Shown here in pieces: positions 8,428 to 17,798 of a stretch of 64,000 bases of DNA. Positions within the stretch are counted from its first letter, which is position 1, and each line of letters opens with the position of its first letter. This stretch comes from Candidatus Omnitrophota bacterium (lineage in GTDB: Bacteria; Omnitrophota; Gorgyraeia; Tantalellales; Tantalellaceae), in contig WJMH01000012.1 in assembly GCA_014728045.1 (NCBI GenBank), positions 234,503-298,502 on the forward strand, in the 5' to 3' direction. The notes beneath the pieces were generated by a model. That model did not search any database and was not told the DNA's origin. It saw nothing but the letters and a program-made list of their open reading frames with translations. The position numbers and the translations under genes are program-made.

Positions 8428-9150
8428 ATGTTCAAGGAAAATAAAAAACGATCGGTCGCTAAGATGCTGTCTTGGCGGGTTTGCGCCACGATTACCACGA
8501 TGTTGCTGGTTTATATTTTCACGGGCCGGTTGGTCATAGCCGTGGGGATAGGCGTGGTGGAAGTGGCAGTCAAGATGGCGCTGTATTATTTTCATGAACG
8601 GGCGTGGGACAGGATAAGAGCGGGAAAACATCAGCAGGAGTCTTTCGTGATGTGGTTTACCGGTCTCCCGAGCTCCGGCAAGACGACACTGGCGAACGAA
8701 ACATATGATTATCTGATAAGCAGGGGCTGTAGGGTCGAGAAACTTGATGGTGACGTAGTCAGGTCCGTGTTCCCCAACACGGGTTTCAGCCGGCAGGACA
8801 GGGAGACCCACATAAGGAGAGTGGGCTTTTTAGCGTCACTTTTGGAGAAGAACGGCGTTATAGTGATATCATCGTTCGTATCACCTTACGAGGAATCACG
8901 GCGGTTCGTCAGGGGAATTTGTAAGAATTATGTGGAGATCTATGTTTCGACATCACTGGAAGAATGTGAAAAAAGGGACGTAAAGGGTCTTTACGCCAAG
9001 GCCCGAAGGGGCGAGATAAAGAGCTTTACGGGTATAGACGATCCGTATGAACCGCCCGAGATGCCGGATATCGTCGTTAATACCGAAGGCAGAACAGTTG
9101 AAGAGTCCTTCGGACAGATAAGGGATCATATCAACAGGTACGCAAAGTAA
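8428..9150 (+). CDS. cysC: Adenylylsulfate kinase with N-terminal DUF2061 membrane domain
   Basis: A 240-residue fusion. Residues about 8-60 form a two-helix DUF2061 segment (SWRVCATITTMLLVYIFTGR, then VVEVAVKMALYYFHERAW), which probably anchors the protein to the inner membrane. Residues 72-240 are APS kinase, with P-loop GLPSSGKTT at 79-87, the substrate motif KLDGDVVRSVFPNTGFS, and the lid region AKARRGEIKSFTGIDDPYE. It phosphorylates adenylylsulfate to PAPS, the sulfate donor for the sulfotransferase at 3536. I use ATG 8428, behind AAAAGG and 12 bases after the previous stop; upstream starts lie inside that gene. DUF2061-CysC fusions occur in other bacteria. This is probably the only functional APS kinase here, because the kinase-like tail of the CysN protein is degenerate. 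Confidence 0.93.
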   Translation: MFKENKKRSVAKMLSWRVCATITTMLLVYIFTGRLVIAVGIGVVEVAVKMALYYFHERAWDRIRAGKHQQESFVMWFTGLPSSGKTTLANETYDYLISRGCRVEKLDGDVVRSVFPNTGFSRQDRETHIRRVGFLASLLEKNGVIVISSFVSPYEESRRFVRGICKNYVEIYVSTSLEECEKRDVKGLYAKARRGEIKSFTGIDDPYEPPEMPDIVVNTEGRTVEESFGQIRDHINRYAK

Positions 9151-9174
9151 TAGGGGTTTATCGGGAGAGATCAC

Positions 9175-10056
9175 ATGAAACATCTGGAAAGACTTGAGAA
9201 CATAAGTATACACATTCTGCGGGAAGCTTATGCGAACCTGCAAAATCTTGGCATGCTCTGGTCCATCGGCAAGGACAGCACCGTACTTCTGTGGCTTGCC
9301 CGGAAGGCTTTTTTCGGTCATGTCCCTTTCCCGCTTATACATATAGATACCGGATGCAAGATACCGGAAATGATCGAGTACCGCGATGAACTTGTCAGGG
9401 AATGGAAGCTTAACATGGTCTACGGCATGAATGAAGAGGCCATAGAACAGGGAAAGACTTATAATCACGGAAAAATTAGCCGAATAGAGTGCTGCAGGAT
9501 GCTGAAGACAGAGGCTCTCAGGAAGACGCTGGAAGGTAGATGGAAAAGGTACCGCTTCAATCACGAGACCGACAGATACGAGGAAGACCCGAGTAAGGAG
9601 CCTTTCACCGGGGTTATTCTGGGGATAAGGGCCGATGAGGAGGGATCAAGGTCCAAGGAGAGATATTTTTCTCCTAGGGACGAAAAAAGCATCTGGGATA
9701 TAGGCGAGCAGCCGCCGGAATTCTGGAATTATTATAATACCGATTTCAGGCCCTCTTCCCATGTACGGGTACATCCGCTTCTGGACTGGACGGAGCTGGA
9801 TATCTGGGAATATATCAAAAAGGAGAACATTCCGACCGTTTCTCTTTATTATGACAGGGGAGAAGGCAAAAGATACCGTTCGCTCGGATGCCATCCATGC
9901 ACTTTTCCTGTGGATTCCGACGCGAAAGATGTTGATGCGGTGATCAGGGAATTAAGATCGGGTAAATTCTCCAATATCGCGGAAAGATCAGGTCGGGCCC
10001 AGGACGAGGAGGATTCAGGCGGTTTGGAATCATTAAGACGTGAAGGCTATATGTAA
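9175..10056 (+). CDS. cysD: Sulfate adenylyltransferase subunit 2
   Basis: A 293-residue PP-loop ATP pyrophosphatase subunit of ATP sulfurylase, converting sulfate and ATP to APS with energy from GTP hydrolysis by CysN. Diagnostic parts are [17 protein letters not shown] at the N-terminus, the PP-loop [52 protein letters not shown], and [16 protein letters not shown] near the C-terminus. Length matches the family. It sits 24 bases after cysC and 17 before cysN, so the three form one expression unit. With a sulfotransferase upstream and no PAPS reductase visible in the window, the pathway more likely serves sulfation than cysteine synthesis. Confidence 0.95.
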   Translation: MKHLERLENISIHILREAYANLQNLGMLWSIGKDSTVLLWLARKAFFGHVPFPLIHIDTGCKIPEMIEYRDELVREWKLNMVYGMNEEAIEQGKTYNHGKISRIECCRMLKTEALRKTLEGRWKRYRFNHETDRYEEDPSKEPFTGVILGIRADEEGSRSKERYFSPRDEKSIWDIGEQPPEFWNYYNTDFRPSSHVRVHPLLDWTELDIWEYIKKENIPTVSLYYDRGEGKRYRSLGCHPCTFPVDSDAKDVDAVIRELRSGKFSNIAERSGRAQDEEDSGGLESLRREGYM

Positions 10057-10073
10057 GTTTCGTCAGGAGAAAC

Positions 10074-11891
10074 ATGACTAATACTCATACCAGGAAAATA
10101 AACATAGTATTGACCGGACATGTTGACCACGGCAAAAGCACTGTCCTCGGCAGGCTTCTGGCCGACACGGACGCATTGCCCGAAGGGAAGCTGGACAGGG
10201 TCAAAAATATGTGCCAGAGAAACTCAAAACCCTTTGAATACGCTTTCCTGATCGATGCTCTAAAGGACGAACAGACCCAGGGTATCACCATAGATTCGGC
10301 AAGGGTCTTTTACAAGCAGGGCGGGCAGGAGTATCTATTCATTGATGCTCCCGGTCATATAGAATTCCTGAAAAATATGGTCACGGGCGCTTCGCGCGCG
10401 GACGCGGCTTTTTTGGTGATAGATGCAAAAGAAGGTGTGAGGGAGAACTCCAAAAGGCATGGTTATCTGCTTTCGATGCTCGGGATAAGACAGGTCGCCG
10501 TCATCGTGAATAAGATGGACCTGGCTGGATATGATCAGGGCAGGTTCGATCAGATCGCGAAAGAATACAGTTCCTTTTTGGACAGGATAGGCATTGTGCC
10601 GGTATCTTTTATTCCCGTCAGCGGAAGAGAGGGTGATAACATAGCGATGCGGGGCGATAATATGTCCTGGTATGGGGGAAGGACTGTTATGGAGGCACTC
10701 GACATGTTCTCTTCCGAAGAGCAGCTACTTGAGAAGCCTTTCAGGATGCCCGTTCAGGATATCTATAAGTTCACCAAATTCGACGATGATAGAAGGATAG
10801 TCGTGGGTACCGTGGCATCAGGGAAAATGAAGGTGGGTGACGAGATAGTATTTTACCCCTCAGGTAAGAGGAGTACAGTGGAAGCGATAGAAGTGTTCAA
10901 CGGCAAGAAGCCCACGGGGTCGTTCTCTGGGCAGGCCGTGGGGTTCACCTTAAGAGAACAGATCTATGTAAAAAGGGGTGAGATAGCCTCTATCTGCGGG
11001 GAGGAGAGGCCAAAGGTCACTTCCAGGGTAAAAGCCAGTCTTTTCTGGCTCGGCAGGAACGATATGGTCTCCGGCAAGGATTACATGTTCAAGCTGGGCA
11101 CTTCCAAGGTAAGGGCAAGACTGGAAAAAATCGAGAGAGTTTTTGATACCACCGTTCTTGAGTCGGACCTGCCCGGCGAGATGATCAAAAGGAATACTTT
11201 TGCCGAATGCGTGCTTAAGACCGAAAGGCCGATAGCCTTCGATCTTGTCGGGGACCTCCAGCAGACCAGCAGGTTCGTGATTGTTGATGGCTATGATATC
11301 AGCGGAGGGGGTATAATACGCCAGGCTCTGAAAGACCGGCAGTCATGGGTGAGGGACAAGGTCTTTATACGTGAGAATAAGTGGGAGAAGAGTATGATTC
11401 CGTACGCGGAAAGGGTAAAAAAATACTCCCAGCAGTCGGCGCTCATCCTCATAACCGGCAAAAAGGACGCAGGCAAGAAAAATATAGCCAGAAAACTCGA
11501 GGCGAAGCTCTTCCGTCAGGGAAAACTTGTTTATTTTCTCGGGATAGGTAACGTGCTTTACGGTGTTGATGCCGACATCAAGGGTGTCAACGATACCAGA
11601 CAGGAGCACCTGCGCAGACTCGCGGAAGTATCACATATTTTACTGGATGCGGGTATGATACTTATTGTTACGGCGATAAACCTAACCCAGGAAGACCTTG
11701 AACTGATCAAGACGGCTGCAGGATCGGCACATAACGGTGTTGTATGGGTCGGTAATGAAGTTACCACGGATATTGACTACGATATTAAGATAGATACTCC
11801 CCGGGACGTGGACGGGGCGGCGGATGCCATCGAAAGACACATTAACAGGTTGTTCGACCGGAACAGAATTGATAAAAGGAGAGGATCATGA
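10074..11891 (+). CDS. cysN: Sulfate adenylyltransferase subunit 1 fused to a degenerate APS-kinase-like domain
   Basis: A 605-residue protein. Residues about 8-440 are the CysN GTPase: G1 is GHVDHGKST, switch I contains GITIDSAR, G3 is DAPGHIEF and G4 is NKMD, followed by EF-Tu-like beta-barrels. Residues about 455-605 align in layout with the C-terminal APS kinase of CysNC fusions, but the P-loop reads [10 protein letters not shown], so the S/T after the lysine is lost, and the usual LDGDxxR motif is replaced by [16 protein letters not shown] therefore infer that the tail is not a normal kinase; it may be structural or allosteric. A separate cysC lies just upstream. The stop overlaps the next start by 4 bases. 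Confidence 0.92.
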   Translation: MTNTHTRKINIVLTGHVDHGKSTVLGRLLADTDALPEGKLDRVKNMCQRNSKPFEYAFLIDALKDEQTQGITIDSARVFYKQGGQEYLFIDAPGHIEFLKNMVTGASRADAAFLVIDAKEGVRENSKRHGYLLSMLGIRQVAVIVNKMDLAGYDQGRFDQIAKEYSSFLDRIGIVPVSFIPVSGREGDNIAMRGDNMSWYGGRTVMEALDMFSSEEQLLEKPFRMPVQDIYKFTKFDDDRRIVVGTVASGKMKVGDEIVFYPSGKRSTVEAIEVFNGKKPTGSFSGQAVGFTLREQIYVKRGEIASICGEERPKVTSRVKASLFWLGRNDMVSGKDYMFKLGTSKVRARLEKIERVFDTTVLESDLPGEMIKRNTFAECVLKTERPIAFDLVGDLQQTSRFVIVDGYDISGGGIIRQALKDRQSWVRDKVFIRENKWEKSMIPYAERVKKYSQQSALILITGKKDAGKKNIARKLEAKLFRQGKLVYFLGIGNVLYGVDADIKGVNDTRQEHLRRLAEVSHILLDAGMILIVTAINLTQEDLELIKTAAGSAHNGVVWVGNEVTTDIDYDIKIDTPRDVDGAADAIERHINRLFDRNRIDKRRGS

Positions 11892-12313
11892 TTGAAGAGA
11901 TTATGTACGGGCTTAAAGACAGTGTACATGTGGCCAGAGGAAAACACTATGTTGTTTCTAACCTGAGCAACCAGATCATAAACGGCGACATGCGAGGCTG
12001 GGTCTGCGGTCATTTTTATCCCAAGGGATCGGTTTTCCACCGCAATGACATTGAGATATGCTTCAAGACGCTTCATCTGGGCATGGAGGAAAAACTGCAC
12101 CACCACCTGTGCAGTTTCGAGTTCCTCCTGGTGTTGAGCGGGAAGGTTGAATACGAAATCGACGGGGACAGACATGTTCTCGAGCCTGGCATGTTCTATA
12201 TGCTGGAGCCGGGAAACACCGAAAGGATAGTACAGGTCCATAAAGAGACAACGGTTCTTGCAGTCAGGCTCCCCAGCATACCGCGTAACAAGATCTTTGA
12301 GGATGTTGAATAA
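11888..12313 (+). CDS. Small cupin-domain protein
   Basis: A 141-residue single cupin, coupled to cysN by an ATGA overlap. The first cupin motif is recognisable as [20 protein letters not shown], providing a histidine cluster and glutamate for metal binding, and the second is [17 protein letters not shown]. Cupins of this size act as sugar epimerases, isomerases, dioxygenases or ligand sensors. The sequence does not look like RfbC, which is longer. Its place between sulfate activation and a CMP-sugar synthetase suggests a sugar-modifying or sensing role. Specific function is unassigned. Confidence 0.78.
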   Translation: MIEEIMYGLKDSVHVARGKHYVVSNLSNQIINGDMRGWVCGHFYPKGSVFHRNDIEICFKTLHLGMEEKLHHHLCSFEFLLVLSGKVEYEIDGDRHVLEPGMFYMLEPGNTERIVQVHKETTVLAVRLPSIPRNKIFEDVE

Positions 12314-12334
12314 ACGCCAAACTGAGAGGTGATC

Positions 12335-13000
12335 ATGAAAAAGGAGATAGTAGGACTTATACCGGTGCGTGAAGGATCGAAACGTGTGCCCGGTAAGAAC
12401 TTCATTGAGTTCATGAACGGTAAATCGCTTCTTGAGCATAAGATAGAGCATCTGAAGCGTTCGGGATGTTTTGATCACATATATGTTTCCAGCGACAGTG
12501 AAAGGGCTCGTGATATAGCGGCGGAGAACGGTGTTGAGTTCCTTCTTAGAGAACCGCAGATGTGCAGTGACGATGTGCCCTGGGCGGAGGCGGTAAGGCA
12601 CATAGTGGAGACCATACCGGGCGACCCCATCGTAGTCTGGGCTCTTACAACAAGCCCTCTTTTCTGTAATTTCAGGGGTACGGTCGATAAATTCCTCAAG
12701 GTCAGTGCAGAGAAGGACAGCCTCCTTACGGTTTTGCCAAAAAAAGCATTCTTCCTCAACGGCTACGGAAGAGGCATAAATTACCACCACGGTTACTGGC
12801 ATCCTTATTCACAGCAGCTTGAGACCTATTACGAGGTGACGGGTGCCTGTTATATCGGCAAAAAGAGCGATATGTCCAAGTGGAGCTACTGGTTCGGGCC
12901 CAAGCCGTATCTTTTCGAGGTGTCCAAGATAGAATCGATCGATGTTGATACAAAAGAGGATTTCGAACTCGCAAAAAAACTGTACGGAGTTGAAAAATGA
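12335..13000 (+). CDS. CMP-sugar (acylneuraminate-type) cytidylyltransferase
   Basis: A 221-residue NeuA/KdsB-like enzyme. The nucleotide-binding loop PVREGSKRVPGKNF stands near the N-terminus, where NeuA reads PARGGSKGIPGKN, followed by YVSSDSERARDIAAENG and the acidic segment IDVDTKEDFELAKKL at the C-terminus. Such enzymes activate a 2-keto sugar acid with CTP. I start at ATG 12335, 5 bases after GAGAGG; GTG 12329 is part of that ribosome-binding site. It overlaps the next gene by 4 bases. A second cytidylyltransferase lies at 19327, and neither has a nonulosonate synthase beside it, so the substrates are open: legionaminate, Kdo-like or another acid sugar. Confidence 0.8.
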   Translation: MKKEIVGLIPVREGSKRVPGKNFIEFMNGKSLLEHKIEHLKRSGCFDHIYVSSDSERARDIAAENGVEFLLREPQMCSDDVPWAEAVRHIVETIPGDPIVVWALTTSPLFCNFRGTVDKFLKVSAEKDSLLTVLPKKAFFLNGYGRGINYHHGYWHPYSQQLETYYEVTGACYIGKKSDMSKWSYWFGPKPYLFEVSKIESIDVDTKEDFELAKKLYGVEK

Positions 13001-14013
13001 ACAGAAAACACGCTAAATTCAGGGTCCTAATACCGGACCATATAGATTCGCCCGCTGAGATAGAAGAGCAGGTTTTCGGTCCGGCAGCGGAGGTCATCGC
13101 TCCAAAAGCCGAATTCATAGAGGAAATACCGGAGGATATCTGGTCCTCCTGCGACGCTATCCTCGCATATGACTGCATGAGATACGAAAAGCCCCTGCTG
13201 TCCAGGCTCAGCAAATGCCGTGTTATAGTTCGCGCGGGGATAGGAACGGATAACATCGATCTGGAAGAGGCCAGAAAGAGGGATATTTCGGTATGTAACG
13301 TGCCTGATTACTGCACCGAAGAGGTTGCTGACCATACGATGGCATTTCTGCTGGCGCTTGTCAGGGGCTTCCCGGAACACGCGGAAAAGGTATGTCTGGG
13401 CAGATGGGAAAGGAAGAGCGAGCTCACTTTCAGGTTAAGGGGCAAGGTCTTCGGTATCATAGGACTGGGCAGGATAGGAAGTGCCGTCGCTGTGCGGGCA
13501 AAGGCCCTGGGGCTTAAAGTGGTCTTTTATGACCCGTATATCAGGCCGGGGTACGATAAGGTCCTGGATGCCGAAAGATTGGACTCATTGGAGGAAGTAG
13601 CCTATAGGGGGGATATAATCTCGATCCATACCCCTTTAACAGAAAAGACCAGGGCAATGATAGGCCCTGACTTCTTCAGCAAGGTCAAAAAGGGAGCTTT
13701 CCTGATAAATACAGCACGTGGGCCCATAGTGGATATCACGGCTCTTGAACAGGCCATGAAGGAAGGTCTTATAAGAGCCTGCGGTCTGGATGTTTTGTCG
13801 AAGGAGCCGCCGGACGATAAATTACAGCTGATCAAGGATTTCAGGAATGGGGCCGAATGGCTGAGCGGAAGGGTCATCATCACCCCGCATTCCGCTTATC
13901 ATTCGCACGAAGCGCTGGATGAGGTGAGGCTTAAATCCGCCGCGGAGGCCAAGCGGGTTCTTGAGGGGAAAAGACCGCTAAATTGCGTGAACTTAAAAGC
14001 ACAGGAGAAATGA
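12997..14013 (+). CDS. D-isomer 2-hydroxyacid dehydrogenase (phosphoglycerate-dehydrogenase-like)
   Basis: A 338-residue NAD-dependent dehydrogenase of the SerA/PdxB superfamily. The Rossmann motif is FGIIGLGRIGSAV near residue 150. The catalytic Arg lies in NTARGPIVD, the Glu in SKEPPDD and the His in ITPHSAYHSHEA, so the active site looks intact. It lacks the ACT domain of true SerA. Coupling to a CMP-sugar synthetase by ATGA and the presence of a paralogue at 23509 within a similar module suggest that it reduces or oxidises a 2-keto/2-hydroxy acid sugar intermediate rather than making serine. Substrate is unassigned. Confidence 0.85.
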   Translation: MNRKHAKFRVLIPDHIDSPAEIEEQVFGPAAEVIAPKAEFIEEIPEDIWSSCDAILAYDCMRYEKPLLSRLSKCRVIVRAGIGTDNIDLEEARKRDISVCNVPDYCTEEVADHTMAFLLALVRGFPEHAEKVCLGRWERKSELTFRLRGKVFGIIGLGRIGSAVAVRAKALGLKVVFYDPYIRPGYDKVLDAERLDSLEEVAYRGDIISIHTPLTEKTRAMIGPDFFSKVKKGAFLINTARGPIVDITALEQAMKEGLIRACGLDVLSKEPPDDKLQLIKDFRNGAEWLSGRVIITPHSAYHSHEALDEVRLKSAAEAKRVLEGKRPLNCVNLKAQEK

Positions 14014-14038
14014 ACATTTATAGAACAAGAGGATAAGT

Positions 14039-14794
14039 ATGTCGATAAGGATCACTTTCTTGGGGACTAATGGCTGGTATACGGACAGGAACGGGAACAC
14101 TACATGTATTTTCATCGAAACCGATTCATGTTATATCGTTCTGGACGCAGGTAACGGTCTTCACAAAATAGATGAGTACGTAAAGGAACAGGATAAGCCG
14201 ATTTATCTGTTTTTGAGCCACTTCCACCTGGACCATATAAGCGGGTTGCATGTACTCGGTAAGTTCGATTTTGAACAGGGTATGACCATATGTTGTCCCG
14301 AAGGGGGTTCTGAGGTACTGGGTAATATAATCCGGCAGCCGTATACGATGCCTTTCGAACAGCTTCCCTTAAGGGTGGATATCAGGGAAATGGAAGAAGG
14401 TTCCCAGGAAGGATTTCCTTTTGGTCTTGTTTCGAGGGAGCTGATGCATTCCTCGAAATGTTTCGGGTACAGATTCGTGATCGATTCCAAGGTGGTGAGT
14501 TACTGCACCGATACCGGATACTGTGATCCGGCCGTGGATATCTCAAGAGGGGCGGATCTTCTGATAACCGAATGCTCCCTGAAACCGGGGCAGAGAACCG
14601 AAAGCTGGCCGCATCTTAACCCTGAGGACGCGGCGGGTCTGGCAAAAGAGGTTAACGCCGGGGAACTGATAATGATACATTTTGATGCTGCTATATACTG
14701 TACGATGAAGGACAGGAAGGACGCGGAGGCCGCGGCAAAGAAGATATTCGCCAAAACCACTGCGGCAAGGGACGGTTTGGTGGTTGAGATATGA
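14039..14794 (+). CDS. MBL-fold metallo-hydrolase
   Basis: A 251-residue metallo-beta-lactamase-fold hydrolase of the RNase Z/PhnP type. The dinuclear metal motif HxHxDH is present as SHFHLDH near residue 60, with a later histidine in RELMHSSKCFGYRF, the aspartate in CTDTGYCDPA and a final histidine in LIMIHFDA. Members cleave phosphodiesters such as tRNA 3' trailers or cyclic ribose phosphates. The C-terminus and insert do not identify RNase Z itself. It overlaps the next gene by 4 bases, so it belongs to the glycan module, where it might hydrolyse a nucleotide-sugar or cyclic phosphate; that is inference. Confidence 0.82.
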   Translation: MSIRITFLGTNGWYTDRNGNTTCIFIETDSCYIVLDAGNGLHKIDEYVKEQDKPIYLFLSHFHLDHISGLHVLGKFDFEQGMTICCPEGGSEVLGNIIRQPYTMPFEQLPLRVDIREMEEGSQEGFPFGLVSRELMHSSKCFGYRFVIDSKVVSYCTDTGYCDPAVDISRGADLLITECSLKPGQRTESWPHLNPEDAAGLAKEVNAGELIMIHFDAAIYCTMKDRKDAEAAAKKIFAKTTAARDGLVVEI

Positions 14795-16764
14795 GTGAAA
14801 AGAAAATAGAAACTTTGGTATTTTTGGAGTTCGTGGACGAGGCTGATGCTTTTCTAAGGTCGTATGCAGATGATCTGAAAGACGGTCAGCACAAGTTCAC
14901 GATCATAACTTTCCATCCTCTGGTCAAAGCCCATCTGATGAGCCGGGGGATTGCTTCTATGGACAGTTTTCATTTTTCGCCCACGGCATCACACAGGAGG
15001 ATGCTGGACCGGCTCGAGGAGTTCACCGCTGATCTCAGAAAAGACTGCCGGCTGGAGGACGAAAGAGGCGTGAGCTGTTATACCGAAGAGCTCCTTTTCA
15101 GCTTGCGTCCTATTTTATCAACCTGGATGTACCGGGTGGAGGTTATCGGTAATGCCGTGGAGAGGTATCGCCCGGGGAGGGTAATGGCGGCAGAGACCGG
15201 TAGCTTCAGAGCGGCCCAGAGCCTGTGGACAGAACCTGTGGAAAGGTATCTGGCTGATATCACTCGACAGGTTTGCGACAGTGGAACGACCCGGTGCGAG
15301 AATTTTAAATGTTCGATTCCCTTTTCAACCGTTTTCAGCGGGGTAAAGAAAAAACTGGACTGTTCCGTGAAGGGATTGATATCACAGATTTTGGGTTCTG
15401 TCGTAAAACCAGCCCCCAGGAACGTCTTGGCGCTTTCTGACACATACAACATCAAGCGGCTTTTCCGGGAGTTGTGGCAGGACCTTGGCGATGAATATGA
15501 GCTTTCCTTCCTGGGAGCCTCGTTAAAGGAAGTTAAAAGTGACCTGGCCGGTTTCTTAGGCGGTAAGGGCAACCAGAACTACAGATATCTTTTTGTTAAT
15601 GCCGATAAAAGGGTTCGCCCAGGCAAACTGTTCCTGAAGGGAAAGATTGAATATCGTAATAAGCTGAACACCCTGATCGACAACTGGACCTACCGCGGGG
15701 TAGGGTGTTCTTCCTGGCTGAGGGCTAAATATGCTCTTGGACTGGAGGGACAGATCATTGATAAGACCTATTGTCGCTCTGTGAATCTGGATGCTTTTTT
15801 GAAAAAGCATCCTCCCGAGTTCGTTCTTTCACCGTATTCGCGGGGAATATCAGCCGTTGCCGGCGAGCTTTGCAAGAAGAGAAGCATCCCGTCGCTGATG
15901 ATACCTCACGGTTCGTTTTCAGAGGTGCATGACGATTATTCGAAAAAGGATTGGGAGGAGAACGCGTTGGGGATAGTGAACACTTCATACGAATATCTGT
16001 CGCTACAGACGCCGTTGATCGAAAAGTTTCTCAAGGATGTGCCGTCCCAGAGCAAACCAGTAGTAACCGGCCCTCTTATATTCGCACACGGTATATCCCG
16101 CGGGGATGAGTCAGGAAGGCTACGGGAGCAATACGCCCCGGAGGGTGAGAAGATCATACTCCATGCGGGTACACCTAAAAGCAGGAAAGGGCAGCGTCTG
16201 TTCAATTATGAGACCGTCGATGAATACGTCGACGGTATCGCCTCGCTTATAAGGGCCGTAGATAAGGTGAAAGGACTTCATCTGATCGTAAGATACCGTG
16301 TCATGGACGGGCTGAAAGAAGAAGACCTTAGCCGTATCCTTCCGGATTCGGGATCATATTCCATTGCTACCGGAGGAAGTTTTAACGATTATCTTTCGAT
16401 CAGTGACCTTCTTGCGAGTTATTCCTCTTCGACTATTGAGGAAGCTTTGCAGAACGATATTCCCGTTCTGCTATATAATAAATATGGGCGTTATCAGTAT
16501 ATAAAAGGCGTTAAACTGTCATCCGGAGCCGGGGATTTGACGCAGGCGGCCGTTTATAACGTCGATGACGAAAAGGACCTTCTCTTTGCCATACGCTGGA
16601 TCCTGGACAACCATCTGCTTGACCGGAGGTCGTTCAAGGACCTTTTTAAGAAATTCAAGTACGGTGATGGAGATATTACGAAGGTCTCAGATCTCATAAG
16701 AAAAGTCTCGGGGAAGTTCCCCGAGGGCGATATTGTTCCAAATACGAAAAAGGTTTGGTTATGA
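14791..16764 (+). CDS. Large GT-B-like protein of the glycan locus, unassigned transferase
   Basis: A 657-residue soluble protein coupled to its neighbours by ATGA overlaps on both sides. The N-terminal 350 residues have no motif I recognise. From about residue 350 it resembles the CDP-glycerol/capsule transferase type of GT-B protein: SIPSLMIPHGSFSEVHDDY, then KIILHAGTPKSRKGQ, then SISDLLASYSSSTIEEALQ with DIPVLLYNKYGR, which corresponds to the donor-site SD----S-S---E-L motif of these families. It is followed by a radical SAM gene, as the GT-B-like gene at 4467 is preceded by one. Inferred role is transfer of an activated sugar from one of the CMP-sugar branches. No catalytic residues can be assigned with confidence. 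Confidence 0.58.
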   Translation: MSEKKIETLVFLEFVDEADAFLRSYADDLKDGQHKFTIITFHPLVKAHLMSRGIASMDSFHFSPTASHRRMLDRLEEFTADLRKDCRLEDERGVSCYTEELLFSLRPILSTWMYRVEVIGNAVERYRPGRVMAAETGSFRAAQSLWTEPVERYLADITRQVCDSGTTRCENFKCSIPFSTVFSGVKKKLDCSVKGLISQILGSVVKPAPRNVLALSDTYNIKRLFRELWQDLGDEYELSFLGASLKEVKSDLAGFLGGKGNQNYRYLFVNADKRVRPGKLFLKGKIEYRNKLNTLIDNWTYRGVGCSSWLRAKYALGLEGQIIDKTYCRSVNLDAFLKKHPPEFVLSPYSRGISAVAGELCKKRSIPSLMIPHGSFSEVHDDYSKKDWEENALGIVNTSYEYLSLQTPLIEKFLKDVPSQSKPVVTGPLIFAHGISRGDESGRLREQYAPEGEKIILHAGTPKSRKGQRLFNYETVDEYVDGIASLIRAVDKVKGLHLIVRYRVMDGLKEEDLSRILPDSGSYSIATGGSFNDYLSISDLLASYSSSTIEEALQNDIPVLLYNKYGRYQYIKGVKLSSGAGDLTQAAVYNVDDEKDLLFAIRWILDNHLLDRRSFKDLFKKFKYGDGDITKVSDLIRKVSGKFPEGDIVPNTKKVWL

Positions 16765-17798
16765 GCGAGTCAGACAAAATCCAGAAAATATCCGTGCGGG
16801 ACGTGAAAATAAGGGCCAATTCCAATTTTCACCTGATCGGGGGCAAGAATATCCTAGATTCAGAAGATCCCAGGTTCAGAAAATACCGTCATGAATGGGT
16901 AAATAATCCCGGACAATTCAAAGTGCGTGACTTCCCATTACATGTTGATATCGAGGTCACAAATCTTTGTAACTTGAGATGCCCTTACTGCGCGGCCACG
17001 CATGATGGTTGGGGCAAGAACGCCAAAGGCAAGTTGGGATTCGAGGTCTTCAGAAAGATCATTGACGAAGGCGAGAAAAATGACCTGTACTCGGTTAAAT
17101 TCAGCCTGAGGGGAGAACCTCTTCTACATGAAGACCTGCCCCGCATGGTGGAATATTCAGGGTCCAAAGGGATAATCGATATGTATTTCAATACTAATGG
17201 AGTGCTTCTGGATGAAGGCATGAGCAGACGGCTGATAGATGCGGGGCTGAACCGCATATCCATTTCATGTGACGGATGGGACAAGGAAAGTTTCGAAGGG
17301 AACAGGGTCGGAGCGCAATTCGAGCAGGTTCTCTCGAATATCCGCGGACTCAGGAAGCTCAGGGATAAGCTCGGGGTGGACTATCCCAAGATCAGGATCC
17401 AGCCCGTGATGTTCCCCGAGATAAAAGAGCACTGGGACGAATACCTCAAACTCTGGCAGCCACTGGCCGACGAGATAGGTTACGTTGATCCAAGGGAAGA
17501 AGGCCCGGGGGTCGATCACAGGGGGATAAAGGGTGGCTGGGCATGTCCCTTCCTCTGGCAGAGGATGATCGTCCTGTGGGACGGGACTATTCTGCCCTGC
17601 CTGTTGCATGGCGTCGGGGACCTTTCGCTGATGCAGATGGGGAATATACAGGACACCACCATAAAAGAACAGTGGTTGAGCGATAAGCTTTCATTTTTAA
17701 GGAATAAACATATGTCCGGGGAATCACACCTGATAGAGGCGTGTGACAGATGTTCCTATCGGGCTTCTGAAATCAGAAAAAGCGGCGGCGTGATATGA
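16761..17798 (+). CDS. Radical SAM/SPASM domain protein (paralogue of the one at 2484)
   Basis: A 345-residue radical SAM enzyme starting at ATG 16761, which overlaps the preceding stop (ATGA). The cluster motif is NLCNLRCPYCAATHDGWG near residue 62. C-terminal cysteines occur in KGGWACPFLW, TILPCLLHG and EACDRCSYRAS, consistent with a SPASM auxiliary cluster. The block FRKYRHEW followed by PLHVDIEV upstream of the motif matches the arrangement in the gene at 2484, so I regard them as paralogues with related sugar-linked substrates. It ends overlapping a second, B12-type radical SAM gene. I see no peptide precursor nearby. Confidence 0.86.
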   Translation: MSESDKIQKISVRDVKIRANSNFHLIGGKNILDSEDPRFRKYRHEWVNNPGQFKVRDFPLHVDIEVTNLCNLRCPYCAATHDGWGKNAKGKLGFEVFRKIIDEGEKNDLYSVKFSLRGEPLLHEDLPRMVEYSGSKGIIDMYFNTNGVLLDEGMSRRLIDAGLNRISISCDGWDKESFEGNRVGAQFEQVLSNIRGLRKLRDKLGVDYPKIRIQPVMFPEIKEHWDEYLKLWQPLADEIGYVDPREEGPGVDHRGIKGGWACPFLWQRMIVLWDGTILPCLLHGVGDLSLMQMGNIQDTTIKEQWLSDKLSFLRNKHMSGESHLIEACDRCSYRASEIRKSGGVI

